From the NCBI GenBank assembly GCA_021166725.1, contig JAJPES010000009.1, positions 1 through 64,000 of the forward strand: a stretch of DNA of 64,000 nt, written 5' to 3'. Source of the stretch: Burkholderiaceae bacterium. GTDB taxonomy: Bacteria; Pseudomonadota; Gammaproteobacteria; Burkholderiales; Burkholderiaceae_E. The notes beneath the pieces are model-generated. The model saw only the letters and a list, made by a program, of their open reading frames with translations, had not been told where the DNA came from and made no database searches. This document shows positions 44,789 through 54,069 of the stretch, piece after piece. The first letter of the stretch is position 1. Every line of letters begins with the position of its first letter. Both the position numbers and the translations under genes were made by a program.

Positions 44789-45400
44789 CTAGAAGGAGGA
44801 GCCGGGCTCTTTCAGGAACGCGAGTTCTTCGGGGGACGATTGTCGGCCGAGGATCGCGTTGCGGTGGGGGAAGCGGCCGAAGCGCTCGATGATCTCGTGG
44901 TGGCGCACGGCCCAGCGCCAGGCGCCGCCGGCGAGCGGGTCGTCGCGCAGGATGGCGAACAGGCGCAGCGACTCGTTCTGGTCGTCGAGCGATTCCGAAT
45001 GCTCGAACGGCATGTAGCAGAACCAGCGCGTCAGCGCATCGTAGCCTTCGTCCCAACGCTGCGCGACGATGCGCCGCGCGACGGCGAGCGCGCGCTCATC
45101 ACCGGCGAACATGCGCGGCGTGTCGCGATACACGTTGCGCGTGAACTGATCGAGTACGATCACCAGCGCCGGCGCGCAGCGGCGATCGTGCCCCCACGCA
45201 TCGCATCGTCCGGCGATCGCGTCGGCGACCAGAGCGGCGAATCGATAGTCGATGCTCGCGTCGAAGGCGTCGTCCTTCGCGAACCATTGCCGCCGCACGG
45301 TTGCGGCCTCGCTGCCGTCGTCACCGGCGAACCAGAAGTGCAACACCTCGCGCGCACGTTCGAGGTCCGCCGAATCGAGGGGCCGGTTCGCGTCACTCAT
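44789..45400 (-). CDS. DUF924 family protein
   Basis: 203 aa starting MSDANRPLDSADLERAREVLHFWFAGDD. Family landmarks: VRRQWFAKDDAFDASI (about 40-55), VIVLDQFTRNVYRDTPRMFAGD and GRFPHRNAILGRQSSPEELAFL. DUF924 (COG3803) proteins are all-helical and of unknown function, with TPR-like features. The ATG at 45400 overlaps the stop of the wax-ester-synthase gene (ATGA); an ATG two codons earlier is possible. Confidence 0.88.
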   Translation of the reverse strand: MSDANRPLDSADLERAREVLHFWFAGDDGSEAATVRRQWFAKDDAFDASIDYRFAALVADAIAGRCDAWGHDRRCAPALVIVLDQFTRNVYRDTPRMFAGDERALAVARRIVAQRWDEGYDALTRWFCYMPFEHSESLDDQNESLRLFAILRDDPLAGGAWRWAVRHHEIIERFGRFPHRNAILGRQSSPEELAFLKEPGSSF

Positions 45401-46851
45401 GCCCATTGCAGCCCGAGCATGCACTCGACCTCGCCGGGTGCGGGCGGCTCGCCGGCGAGCACGCCGTTGGGCAGCATCGCCAACGTCAGTACGAGGCGCT
45501 CGAACTCGGGCGCGAAACCGTCGACGATCGTCTGCGGATCGGGACACAGCGCGGTGTCGGCCCGGATCGAGAACTGCACCGCGCCGGCATACGAGAGAAT
45601 CGCGATGCCCACGCCGATGTCGCCCGACTGCGGCACCCAGAAAAGCATGCGTGCGACACGCGCGCCGGCGAGTTGCACCGGCGCCTTAGGCCCGGGCAGG
45701 TTCGTCATCACCGCACTCGCCTTGCCGGCCAGGTACTCGAGCACCACCGTCTGCAATCCGGCCGGCAGCGGCCCGAGCACCGCGAGCAGCAGGAAGGCCA
45801 GCGCCGGCTGGAAGCCTCCGCGCAACTCGCGCATCCGCGCGCGGATCTCGTGCACGCGCTCGATCGGACTCTCGATGCCGATCGGCAGCACCAGCGGTGC
45901 CAGCCCGAAGCAGTTGCCCAGCGACGGTTCGGCATCGGCAGCCCGCAGGTTCACCGGCACCATCGCGCGAAACTCGGCGTCGGGTGCGAGCGCGTCGCCC
46001 CGGTTCAGCAGGTAGCGGCGCAGCGCGCCGGTGACGCAGGCGAGCACCACGTCGTTCAGCGAAGCGCCCAGCGCCCGGCACACCGGCTTCATCTCGTCGA
46101 GCGGCAGCGGATCGTTCCAGGCGAAGGCCTTGGTGCCGCAGAGCTCGCCCTTGAGACTGGTCGGCGTGTCCGAGCGCATCGCGAGGATCTGCACCGCGTC
46201 GGCGACGACGCGGGTACCGGCCTGGGCGAGATCGAGCGCGTGACCCGGCGCTTCGAGCGTGCGCCTCGATTCGGCCCACACCTCGCCGCCCAACCACAAC
46301 GACGAGCGCGCGGCGCCCGCCGCTGCGTCGAGCCACGGCTGCCAGGCGGAACTGTCGTCCGCAGCAGCGCGCGCGCGCCTGCGGCGCCGCGGCGGCGCAG
46401 CGTCGTCCGCCGCCAGTGCGAGCATGACGCGCACGAGCGCGACACCGTCGGCGATGCAATGATGGATGCGGATGGCGAGCGCCGGCGGCGTTCGCGGTCG
46501 TTCGACGAAGTGCATCTCCCACAACGGGCGGGAGAAGTCGAGTGGCTGCGCGACCATCCGGTCGAGGTACCCGCGCAGCGCTGTTTCGCCAGTATCAGGC
46601 AGCCGCACCCGTTTCAGATGGTTCGACAGTCGGAACGACGGATCGTCGACCCACCAATGGCCGGCGAGGTCTTCCTCCACGCGTTGGCGGAAGCGCTCGA
46701 AGCGCAGCAGGCGCTGCGCGAACAGGCGCGATAGCTGGTCGAAGGCCAGTGGCTCGGCGAACGAGAACAGCCCGACGATGGCCATCGGATTGCGCGGGCT
46801 GTCCATCCGCAGCCACGCGCGGTCTACGCCGGACATCCGCTCGCGATGCAT
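45397..46851 (-). CDS. Wax ester synthase/acyl-CoA:diacylglycerol acyltransferase (WS/DGAT)
   Basis: 484 aa. The acyltransferase motif HHCIADG (130-136, pattern HHxxxDG) is intact, and the C-terminal half carries LNDVVLACVTGALRRYL and VMTNLPGPKAPVQLAGA. WS/DGAT enzymes esterify fatty alcohols or diacylglycerol with acyl-CoA to make storage lipid. Divergent from the acyl-CoA-binding protein gene, 59 bp away. With the SDR protein and the lipase in the same window, this suggests neutral-lipid turnover. Confidence 0.93.
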   Translation of the reverse strand: MHRERMSGVDRAWLRMDSPRNPMAIVGLFSFAEPLAFDQLSRLFAQRLLRFERFRQRVEEDLAGHWWVDDPSFRLSNHLKRVRLPDTGETALRGYLDRMVAQPLDFSRPLWEMHFVERPRTPPALAIRIHHCIADGVALVRVMLALAADDAAPPRRRRRARAAADDSSAWQPWLDAAAGAARSSLWLGGEVWAESRRTLEAPGHALDLAQAGTRVVADAVQILAMRSDTPTSLKGELCGTKAFAWNDPLPLDEMKPVCRALGASLNDVVLACVTGALRRYLLNRGDALAPDAEFRAMVPVNLRAADAEPSLGNCFGLAPLVLPIGIESPIERVHEIRARMRELRGGFQPALAFLLLAVLGPLPAGLQTVVLEYLAGKASAVMTNLPGPKAPVQLAGARVARMLFWVPQSGDIGVGIAILSYAGAVQFSIRADTALCPDPQTIVDGFAPEFERLVLTLAMLPNGVLAGEPPAPGEVECMLGLQWA

Positions 46852-46910
46852 CTCCCCCCTCGAACCGCTGTCTGGCTATGATACTTGCGACCGACACGCA
46901 GGAGGAACTC

Positions 46911-47192
46911 ATGACCGGATCCGCCGCCGACGCAGGCACCCCCCTGAATGAGCGCTTCCAGCGCGCCGTAGCCGAATCGAAGATGCTCTCCGAGCGTCCG
47001 GACAACGCGACGCTGCTCGAACTCTACGCGCTGTACAAGCAGGCAACTGCCGGCGACGTCGACGGCAAGCGCCCCGGCTTCACCGATCTCGTCGGCCGCG
47101 CGAAATGGGACGCCTGGAACGCCCTCGCCGGCACGTCGTCCGACGACGCCATGCAGCGCTACGTCGACCTGGTGGAGCGCTTGAAGGACTGA
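46911..47192 (+). CDS. Acyl-CoA-binding protein
   Basis: 93 aa with the ACBP signature LYALYKQATAGDVDGKRPG (about 41-59), followed by KWDAWNALAG. It binds medium- and long-chain acyl-CoA in the cytosol. A strong GGAGG lies 5 nt before the ATG. Divergent from WS/DGAT, which uses acyl-CoA, so a shared promoter region of only 59 bp may drive both. Confidence 0.95.
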   Translation: MTGSAADAGTPLNERFQRAVAESKMLSERPDNATLLELYALYKQATAGDVDGKRPGFTDLVGRAKWDAWNALAGTSSDDAMQRYVDLVERLKD

Positions 47193-47520
47193 TCCGAGGC
47201 GGAGGCGGGCCCGGCCGCAGCGATCTTCGGCGGCGCTCGCGTTGCGCGCGTTGCGCGACGAGGGTCGAACGCGATGGCCGGCCAGCGCGAACCGGACGCC
47301 GACCGACGACGACAACGCGCGAAATCCGCGCATTCCCATCCGCGCCGAAACCACCTCCGACATGCCTGCGCGCAGAACGAACGAAATCGAGCGCGCAACT
47401 CGTCACGTAACCCGTAACGTGCGTGAAACGCGCAATTCCGCTCAACGCTGCGACGACGAAGGCACCGCTCTACGCGTACGCGCCAACGCACGCACTCCAA
47501 ACAATCACGCCACTCGAGCG
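47193..47520. other. Gap after ACBP; motif copies, no gene
   Basis: No supported coding sequence. Around 47318-47334 it carries CGCGAAATCCGCGCATT, a relative of the motif at 4323 and 34025, and further on GAAACGCGCAATTCCGC (47428-47444). The segment 47311-47450 is AT-richer than the surroundings. It leads directly into the 420-bp inverted-repeat element. Confidence 0.45.
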
Positions 47521-47940
47521 GCAGGCTGCAGCGTAGCGTCGGGGCGCCTCGGATCGGCGCGTCCGGCAGGGTGCGCTACGCGGCCGCTCGGCGGCCTGGC
47601 CGTAGGCGGGTTGGCGCCGCGGCAGACCGCCCGGCGGCGCGACCTCTGCGGCGCCGAGCAGCGCAGCCTCGGGGTCGGCGCGCGCAGCGCGCTTCGTACC
47701 TCTGACTCGCGGCCGCATGTCCGAGCGGAGCGAGCGCAGCTCGCGCAGCGAGTTCGGCCGCGCGACCCCGAGGCGAGCCGCGCATGGCAGTCGGCGCGCA
47801 GCGCCGACCGCCGCAGCGGGAGCGCCGCCGGGCGACCTGCCGCGACGCCAACCCGCCTGCGGCCAGGCCGCCGAGCGGCCGCGTAGCGCACCCTGCCGGA
47901 CGCACCGATCCGACGCGCCCCACGCTCCGCCGCCGCCTGC
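47521..47940. repeat. 420-bp inverted-repeat element
   Basis: Left arm 47521-47640 and right arm 47821-47940 are reverse complements over about 120 bp, with roughly ten mismatches and one single-base gap counted by eye. The centre (about 180 bp) holds GAGCGGAGCGAGCGCAG-type repeats. No open frame looks coding. It lies between the convergent ACBP and Na+/H+ antiporter genes. Candidates: a palindromic mobile (MITE-like) element, or a giant bidirectional hairpin. No target duplication was identified. Confidence 0.8.
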
Positions 47941-47954
47941 CGCGACGCGCCGCC

Positions 47955-49220
47955 TCACACCAGCCGGAACGCGCCGATCGCCACCAGCGTCGGAATCGCC
48001 GCCGCCGCGAGCAGCCCCAGCGCGCTGATCTCCTCGTGCTCGAACCGGCTCTTCAGGATCGAGTACCCCGCCGGGTTGGGCGCGTTGGCGATCACGGTGA
48101 GTCCGCCTCCCGTGACCGCCCCGGCCACCAGCGAATACTTGAACTCGTCGGTCAGACCCTCGACCAGCGAGCCGAGATAGGTGAGCGCCGCGTTGTCGGT
48201 CACCGCCGTAAGCGCGGTCGCGCCGTAGTACACGGCGGTCGGACTCATCCGCTCGAGCAGCGCCTGCAGCCACCACTGCTGCTGGCCGCCGAGCACGACC
48301 AGGCCGGCGAGAAAGAACGCGACCATCAGCGCCTCGCGCAGGATCAGCCGATCCTGGTAGCGCTCGTACGCGCCGGCCACGCCGAGGAAGAACAGGAACA
48401 GCGCCATGAACACGATCGCGTGGTGCGCGAACACGACCACGCCGAGCAGGAACAGCAGGTGCACGACGGTGAGCTGCCACGGCACCGCGCCGCCTTCGTC
48501 GTCGGAGCGGGCGACGCGGCCGGACAGCTGTCGGAGCTCGGGCGCGAACAGCAGCGTAGCTCCGACCGCGTTGATCAGGCACGCCAGTGCCGAGCGCCAG
48601 CCGAAATGCTCGAGCATGAACGGCAGCGTCCATTCCCATTTAGCCGCGACCATCAACACCGGCGGCGCGGCGAAGGGCGTCAGCGTGCCGCCGATCGAGA
48701 TATTGACGAACAGCACGCCGATCGTCGCGTACTTGAGCCGGTTCGAGATCGGCAGCGAGTAGAAGCGGTCGCGCAGCAGCAGCGCGGCGAGCGTCATCGC
48801 CGCCGGCTCGGTGATGAACGAGCCGAGCAGCGGCAGCAGGAACAGCGCGAGGAAGTAGGTGGCCATGGCGGGCGGCATCGGCAGCAGCAGCGCGCCGCGC
48901 TCGACCGCCGCGCGCGCGAGCAGCAGGATCGGGCGGCTGGCGGCGACGACCATGATCACGAAGACGAACATCGGCTCGGTGTAGTTGCGCGACTCCACGT
49001 AGCGCAACGCATCGCCGCCGCCGGCGGCGAGCGCGATGTACACGATGAGCACCATCGCCCAGAAGCCGAAGACGACTTCGACTTCGCCGAGCAGGTGCCA
49101 GATGCCGGCATGCGCCGGATAGCGATGCGCGACGCGCTCGAGAGCCTTGGCGGAAAAGGTATGGACCAGCGCGATCGCGAACAGGATCGCGCCGCCGAGC
49201 TGGACGACGGTCGGGTTCAG
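47955..49220 (-). CDS. Na+/H+ antiporter family protein (PF07399-like), CTG start
   Basis: 421 aa, about 11-12 hydrophobic helices. Family segments: LLGSFITEPAAMTLAALLL, NISIGGTLTPFAAPPVLMVA, and ALTAVTDNAALTYLGSLV. The frame extends 55 codons upstream of the first ATG (49055) to an in-frame TGA at about 49245. That stretch encodes conserved-looking NPTVVQLGGAILFAIALVH and HAGIWHLLGEVEVVFGFWA. It contains no ATG, GTG or TTG; AGGGAG lies 6 nt before a CTG at 49220-49218, which is therefore the likely start. Substrate from family name only. Confidence 0.8.
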   Translation of the reverse strand: MNPTVVQLGGAILFAIALVHTFSAKALERVAHRYPAHAGIWHLLGEVEVVFGFWAMVLIVYIALAAGGGDALRYVESRNYTEPMFVFVIMVVAASRPILLLARAAVERGALLLPMPPAMATYFLALFLLPLLGSFITEPAAMTLAALLLRDRFYSLPISNRLKYATIGVLFVNISIGGTLTPFAAPPVLMVAAKWEWTLPFMLEHFGWRSALACLINAVGATLLFAPELRQLSGRVARSDDEGGAVPWQLTVVHLLFLLGVVVFAHHAIVFMALFLFFLGVAGAYERYQDRLILREALMVAFFLAGLVVLGGQQQWWLQALLERMSPTAVYYGATALTAVTDNAALTYLGSLVEGLTDEFKYSLVAGAVTGGGLTVIANAPNPAGYSILKSRFEHEEISALGLLAAAAIPTLVAIGAFRLV

Positions 49221-49244
49221 TTCGTTCTCCCTCGGAACACTTTC

Positions 49245-49520
49245 TCAGCCGAAATAGCGGTCGAAGTCGGCGTGCAGCCGTTCCTCGATGCTGGCGCGAA
49301 ACAGGCCGACCAGTCCGCCGAGCTGCGCATCGAGCACCACGCGGTCGCGCGAGACGGTGAGGCTGCCGCTGACGCCCGAGCGCTCGAAATGCAGCGCATT
49401 GCCGTCCCATTCGCTTTCCATCTCGAAGGACTGCGCCATGTCGTCGGCCACGCGCTGCGCGGCGACGCGCGCCTTCTTCAAGCCCAGACGGTGCCTTCGC
49501 TCGAGGTGGATCGAGGGCAC
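49245..49520 (-). CDS. Polyhydroxyalkanoic acid system family protein
   Basis: 91 aa starting at GTG: MPSIHLERRHRLGLKKARVAAQRVADDMAQ, then VLDAQLGGLVGLFRASIEERLHADFDRYFG. It matches the PHA_gran_rgn family (PF09650), small proteins found with PHA genes and implicated in granule or PHA regulation. It precedes the antiporter by 24 bp and follows the hydroxyacid dehydrogenase by 14 bp on the same strand, so the three are probably one transcript. Confidence 0.85.
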   Translation of the reverse strand: MPSIHLERRHRLGLKKARVAAQRVADDMAQSFEMESEWDGNALHFERSGVSGSLTVSRDRVVLDAQLGGLVGLFRASIEERLHADFDRYFG

Positions 49521-49534
49521 TGACGAACCGACGC

Positions 49535-50497
49535 TCAGGCGGCGACCGGCGTGCGCAGCGGCTGGCCGCTCGCCCACGCGACGAGGTTCTCGGCAGCGAG
49601 CATCGCCATGCCCAGCCGCGAACTGCGAGTGGCGCTGCCGATGTGCGGCGTGAGCACGACGTTGGGCACCTCGAGCAGCGCGGGGTTCACTTTCGGCTCG
49701 TTCTCGTAGACGTCCAGGCCGGCCGCGCCGATCGGCCCGCTGTGCAGCGCCTTCGCCAGCGCCGCATCGTCGACGATGCCGCCGCGCGCGACGTTCACCA
49801 GCACGGCGCCCGGCTTCATCATCGCGAGCTCGCGTGCGCCGATCAAATGGTGCGTTTCGGGCGTGTACGGCACGACGAGCACGACGTGGTCGGCGTTGCG
49901 CAGCAGCTCGTCGAGCGCCACGCGACGGGCGCCGAGCTCGGCTTCGTTCGGCGCCGTCGATCGGTTGTGGTACAGCACCCGCATCGAGAATCCGCGCGCG
50001 CGACGCGCGATCGCCGAGCCGATGCGGCCCATGCCGACGATGCCCAGCGTCGCGCCGTACACGTCGGCGCCGAGAAACTGGTCGAAGGCCCAGGTGTTCC
50101 AGCGACCCTCGCGCAGCCAGCGCTCGGTTTCCGACAGTCGGCGCGCCGCCGCCATCAGCAAGGCCCAGGCCAGGTCGGCGGTGGCCTCGGTGAGCACATC
50201 GGGCGTGTTCGTCACCGCGATGCCGCGCTCGGCGCAGGCGGCGACGTCGATGTGGTTGTAGCCGACGGTACCGGTGGCGACGATCTTCAGCTGCGCACAC
50301 GCATCGAGCAGTTCGCGGTCGATGCGATCGGAGCCGACGACGAGGAGCGCTTCACGATCGGCCGCGCGTTGCAGCAGCTCTTCGCGTGGCCACGGCGTGT
50401 CGTCGGCGTTGCCCTCGAGCGCGAAGTACGGCTTCAGCCGTTCGACGACCTCCGGGAAAACCCTTCGCGTGACGAGCAGTTTCGGTCGCCGGTTCAT
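49535..50497 (-). CDS. D-2-hydroxyacid dehydrogenase (glyoxylate/hydroxypyruvate reductase-like)
   Basis: 320 aa. NAD(P)-binding LGIVGMGRIGSAIARRA (about 150-166), catalytic Arg in NVARGGIVDDAAL, Glu in YENEPKVNP and His in TPHIGSAT. This set is typical of GhrB/GyaR-like enzymes that reduce glyoxylate or hydroxypyruvate; exact substrate is not settled. A TATAAT -10 lies 32 bp upstream of the start. pncB ends 67 bp upstream. Confidence 0.92.
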   Translation of the reverse strand: MNRRPKLLVTRRVFPEVVERLKPYFALEGNADDTPWPREELLQRAADREALLVVGSDRIDRELLDACAQLKIVATGTVGYNHIDVAACAERGIAVTNTPDVLTEATADLAWALLMAAARRLSETERWLREGRWNTWAFDQFLGADVYGATLGIVGMGRIGSAIARRARGFSMRVLYHNRSTAPNEAELGARRVALDELLRNADHVVLVVPYTPETHHLIGARELAMMKPGAVLVNVARGGIVDDAALAKALHSGPIGAAGLDVYENEPKVNPALLEVPNVVLTPHIGSATRSSRLGMAMLAAENLVAWASGQPLRTPVAA

Positions 50498-50528
50498 CCG
50501 CTGTGCTCCGCCTGGAAAGACCGGCGCG

Positions 50529-50534
50529 ATTATA
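50529..50534 (-). promoter_or_regulatory. -10 box upstream of the hydroxyacid dehydrogenase
   Basis: Perfect TATAAT on the minus strand, 32 bp before the start codon. The expected -35 region (about 50552-50557) shows no good TTGACA match. Confidence 0.45.
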
Positions 50535-50563
50535 GCGACGCGATACGGGCGCGTCGGAAGATC

Positions 50564-51736
50564 CTATTGGATCTGGAACACCTGCCGAAGGTACTTCACG
50601 TAGGCCTCGTCCTCGCACATGTTCTTGGCCGGCGTGTCGGAAATCTTCGCCACCGGCTGGCCGTTGCAGCGGACCATCTTGATGACGATCTGCAGCGACG
50701 GATAGCCGAGGTCGTTGGTGAGGTTGGTGCCGATGCCGAAGGCGATGCGCGTGCGCTCGCGAAAGCGCCGGTACAGCTCGGCCATCAGCGGAAAGGTGAG
50801 CGCATCGGAAAACACGAGCGTCTTGGTCTTCGGATCGACGCGATTGCTTTCGTAGTGCGCGATGAGTCGCTCGGCCCACTGGAACGGATCGCCCGAGTCG
50901 TGCCGCGCGCCGTCGAACAGCTTGCAGAAATACATGTCGAAGTCGCGCAGGAACGCCGACATGCCGTAGACGTCCGACAGCGCGATGCCGAGGTCGCCGC
51001 GATATTCGCGCGCCCACGTCTCGAAGCCGAACACCTGCGTATCGCGCAGGCGCGGCCCGAGCGCCTGGCAGGCCTGCAGGTACTCGTGCGCCATCGTGCC
51101 CAGCGGCGTGAGTCCGTGCTTCATCGCGAAATGCACGTTCGAGGTGCCGGCGAAGATCGGGCCGAGCCGCTCGCGGCATTCGAGCAGGACCTCCTCGTGC
51201 CAGACGCGCGAGAAGCGCCGACGCGTGCCGTAGTCGGCAATGCGCACGCCGGCGAGGTCGGGCTGGCCGACGATCGAATCGATCTTGCTCGCCAGCCGGC
51301 GACGGCCTTCGGCGTAATCGGGCTTGCCGACCGTCGCGCGGAAGTACAGCTCGTTGACGATCGACAGCACCGGCACCTCGAACAGGATCGTGTGCAGCCA
51401 CGGTCCGCGGATCGTGATGTCGATGTCGCCGTCGTCCTTCGGCGACGGCTCGATCACGATGTACTTCTCGTTCATGTGGAACAGGCCGAGGAAATCGACG
51501 AAGTCGCTCTTGATGAAGCGCATCGAGCGCAGGTAGGCGAGTTCCTCGTCGCGAAAGCGCACCGAGCACAGGTGGCGCACCTCGTCGCGTATCGCGCCCA
51601 CGTACGGGCGCAGGTCGATGCCTTCGTTGCGGCACTTGAAGCGGTACTCGACCTGCGCACCGGGAAAGTGATGCAGGACGACCTGCATCATCGTGAACTT
51701 GTACAGGTCGGTGTCGAGCAGCGAGTCGATGATCAT
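50564..51736 (-). CDS. pncB: Nicotinate phosphoribosyltransferase PncB
   Basis: 390 aa. Converts nicotinate plus PRPP to nicotinate mononucleotide, with ATP hydrolysis, in NAD salvage. [25 protein letters not shown] at the start and [12 protein letters not shown] near the C-terminus are family signatures; [24 protein letters not shown] (about 213-236) includes the conserved phosphohistidine region. Length is normal. Confidence 0.96.
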   Translation of the reverse strand: MIIDSLLDTDLYKFTMMQVVLHHFPGAQVEYRFKCRNEGIDLRPYVGAIRDEVRHLCSVRFRDEELAYLRSMRFIKSDFVDFLGLFHMNEKYIVIEPSPKDDGDIDITIRGPWLHTILFEVPVLSIVNELYFRATVGKPDYAEGRRRLASKIDSIVGQPDLAGVRIADYGTRRRFSRVWHEEVLLECRERLGPIFAGTSNVHFAMKHGLTPLGTMAHEYLQACQALGPRLRDTQVFGFETWAREYRGDLGIALSDVYGMSAFLRDFDMYFCKLFDGARHDSGDPFQWAERLIAHYESNRVDPKTKTLVFSDALTFPLMAELYRRFRERTRIAFGIGTNLTNDLGYPSLQIVIKMVRCNGQPVAKISDTPAKNMCEDEAYVKYLRQVFQIQ

Positions 51737-51848
51737 CGGTGTGCCGGCCGTCCCGCGCCGCGAGACCCAGGGCGCGCCGCCGGGTGGCGGCGCAGCTTCG
51801 ATGATAAGCGATCGACTGAGCCGGATCGGCAGCTGCGCGCGGCGCCCC

Positions 51849-52604
51849 CTACGCGGCTCGCGCCCGGTTCGGCAGGATCTTGCCGAGGAACTGCCGCGCG
51901 CGCTCGCTGCGCGCGCCCATGTCGCCGAAGAAATCCGCGGTGGCGCAGTCCTCGACGATACGCCCGGCGTCCATGAACACCACGCGGTCGGAGACGTTGT
52001 GCGCGAAGCCCATCTCGTGCGTGACGACCATCATCGTCATCCCCTCGCGCGCGAGCCCGACCATCACCTCGAGCACTTCGCCGACCATCTCCGGATCGAG
52101 CGCCGACGTGGGCTCGTCGAACAGCATCGCGATCGGATCCATGCACAACGCACGGGCAATCGCCACTCGCTGCTGCTGGCCGCCGGAGAGCTGCCCGGGG
52201 AACTTGTCGCGCTGCGACGCGAGACCGACGCGCTCGAGGTAGTGCATGGCCTTGCCGGCAGCTTCGGACCTGCTGCGCCGGAGCACCTTGCGCTGGGCCA
52301 GGCACAGGTTTTCGGTGACGGTGAGGTGCGGGAACAGCTCGAAGTGCTGGAACACCATCCCCACGCGTGCGCGCAGCCGCGGCAGGTCGGTGTCGCGCGC
52401 CGAAAGCGAGATGCCGTCGACGACGACCTCGCCCTTCTGGAAGGGCTCGAGCGCATTGACGCACTTGATCAGCGTGGACTTTCCGGAGCCGGAAGGTCCG
52501 CAGACGACGACGACCTCGCCCTTGTCCACGTGGGTCGTGCAGTCGGCAAGCACCTGGAACTGGCCGTACCACTTGCTGACGTCGCGGATCTCGATCATCG
52601 GCAT
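51849..52604 (-). CDS. gltL: Glutamate/aspartate ABC transporter ATP-binding protein
   Basis: 251 aa. Walker [10 protein letters not shown] (36-44), Q-loop [19 protein letters not shown] signature LSGGQQQR and Walker [15 protein letters not shown]. Polar-amino-acid (GlnQ/GltL) type. Last gene of gltI-gltJ-gltK-gltL; it starts 19 bp after gltK. The 112-bp gap to pncB downstream is empty. Confidence 0.93.
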   Translation of the reverse strand: MPMIEIRDVSKWYGQFQVLADCTTHVDKGEVVVVCGPSGSGKSTLIKCVNALEPFQKGEVVVDGISLSARDTDLPRLRARVGMVFQHFELFPHLTVTENLCLAQRKVLRRSRSEAAGKAMHYLERVGLASQRDKFPGQLSGGQQQRVAIARALCMDPIAMLFDEPTSALDPEMVGEVLEVMVGLAREGMTMMVVTHEMGFAHNVSDRVVFMDAGRIVEDCATADFFGDMGARSERARQFLGKILPNRARAA

Positions 52605-52623
52605 GTCGATTCGCCCCCGGGTG

Positions 52624-53310
52624 TCAACGGACGATCGCGATGCGCCGGTTCAGCGCCTTCACGGCGAGCGACAGCGCATAACTGAGTACGAAGTAGATGA
52701 CGGCCACCAGCGTGTACATCTCCACGAGGCGGCTGTCGCGCTGCGCGATCTTGCTCGCCGCACCGACCAGGTCGGTGACGTTGAGCAGCGCAACCAGCGA
52801 AACGTCCTGGAACAGCACGATCGTCTGCGTGAGCAGCACCGGAAGCATGTTGCGCAGCGCCTGCGGCAGCACGACCAGGCGCATCGCCTGCGCGTAGTTC
52901 AGCCCGATCGCGTAGGCCGCCGACAACTGCCCGCGGGGGATGCTCTGGATCCCGGCACGGACGATCTCGCAGAAATACGCGCCCTCGAACAGGATGAAGG
53001 TGACGTAGGCCGAGCGGTCGGCGCCGATGCGCGGCGGATAGGCGGCGCCGGTGATCCACTGCAGCATCACCGGCACGAGGAAATAGAACCAGAAGATGAC
53101 CAGAAGCAACGGAACCGAGCGCATCAGGTTCACGTAACCGGCCGCCGCCCACGCCAGCGGCGCGATTCCGGACAGGCGCGCCAGCGCGAGCAGGATTCCC
53201 CACAGCGTGCCGCCGATGGCGGCGATCACCGTCAGCTGGATGGTGTAGGAAAGGCCCTTCATCAGGAAGGGCAGCGAAGCGGCGATCGACCCCCAGTCGA
53301 AGGCTGCCAT
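52624..53310 (-). CDS. gltK: Glutamate/aspartate ABC transporter permease
   Basis: 228 aa, about five transmembrane helices. The polar-amino-acid permease (HisM) signature is present: [27 protein letters not shown] near the N-terminus and the EAA-loop region [26 protein letters not shown]. Pairs with GltJ in the membrane. Confidence 0.92.
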   Translation of the reverse strand: MAAFDWGSIAASLPFLMKGLSYTIQLTVIAAIGGTLWGILLALARLSGIAPLAWAAAGYVNLMRSVPLLLVIFWFYFLVPVMLQWITGAAYPPRIGADRSAYVTFILFEGAYFCEIVRAGIQSIPRGQLSAAYAIGLNYAQAMRLVVLPQALRNMLPVLLTQTIVLFQDVSLVALLNVTDLVGAASKIAQRDSRLVEMYTLVAVIYFVLSYALSLAVKALNRRIAIVR

Positions 53311-53316
53311 GGTGGG

Positions 53317-54045
53317 CTACCGCTTCCCCCCGAGATAGCCGGGCACCGCCGTGGCGCGCTCGACCCAGGCGAACACGCGGTTGATCGCCAGCGCCACCAG
53401 CACGTACAGGACGGTGGCGGCGCCGAAGGCGGCGAAGTAGCGAAAGGTCATCTCGCCCATTTCGCGCGTGCGGAAGAACAGTTCCGCCAGGCCGATCGAA
53501 TAGGCCACCGCCGAGTTCTTCACCAGGTTCATCGACTCCGACGTGAGCGGCGGAACGACGATGCGAAAAGCCATCGGCAGCAGAACGTAGCGGTAGGTCT
53601 GCGCCTGCGTAAGGCCGAGCGCATAGCCCGCCATGCGCTGGCCGCGCGGCAACGAAAGGATGCCCGACTTCACCTGCTCGGCGATACGCGCCGAGGTGAA
53701 CAGGCCGAGGCAGACCACCGACAGCATCAGCTGGAAGCGCGTCGGGTCCATCTCCAGCGCGAGTCGCTTCAGCGACGGAACGAACTCGGGAACGACGAAA
53801 TACCAGAGGAAGAACTGCACCAGCAGCGGGATGTTGCGGAACAGCTCGACCCAGGCGTCGCCCAGCGCGACCACCCAGCGCCGGTCGGTGGTGCGCAGCA
53901 CGCCGAGCAGCGAGCCGATCGCCATCGCGACGATCCACGACAGCGCGACCAGCGCGAGCGTGTACTCGAGCCCCGAGAGCAGCGACAGCCCCCACGTGGT
54001 CTCGCCGTCCGCGGTCTCCTGGCCGAAGATGCCGAGGTCGAGCAC
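53317..54045 (-). CDS. gltJ: Glutamate/aspartate ABC transporter permease
   Basis: 242 aa, about five membrane helices. The motif SARIAEQVKSGILSLPRGQRMAGYALGL is the EAA loop that contacts the ATPase; FVVPEFVPSL and FLWYFVVPE fit GltJ. Starts 24 bp after gltI and ends 6 bp before gltK. Confidence 0.92.
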   Translation of the reverse strand: MLDLGIFGQETADGETTWGLSLLSGLEYTLALVALSWIVAMAIGSLLGVLRTTDRRWVVALGDAWVELFRNIPLLVQFFLWYFVVPEFVPSLKRLALEMDPTRFQLMLSVVCLGLFTSARIAEQVKSGILSLPRGQRMAGYALGLTQAQTYRYVLLPMAFRIVVPPLTSESMNLVKNSAVAYSIGLAELFFRTREMGEMTFRYFAAFGAATVLYVLVALAINRVFAWVERATAVPGYLGGKR

Positions 54046-54069
54046 GGCCTCCCCTGCGCGCGAACGACC

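Noticed and set aside
47193-47954. Open frames inside the gap and the inverted-repeat element
   Set aside because: Translations are Arg/Ser/Ala-rich and mirror each other because of the inverted repeat; no ribosome-binding sites or family motifs.
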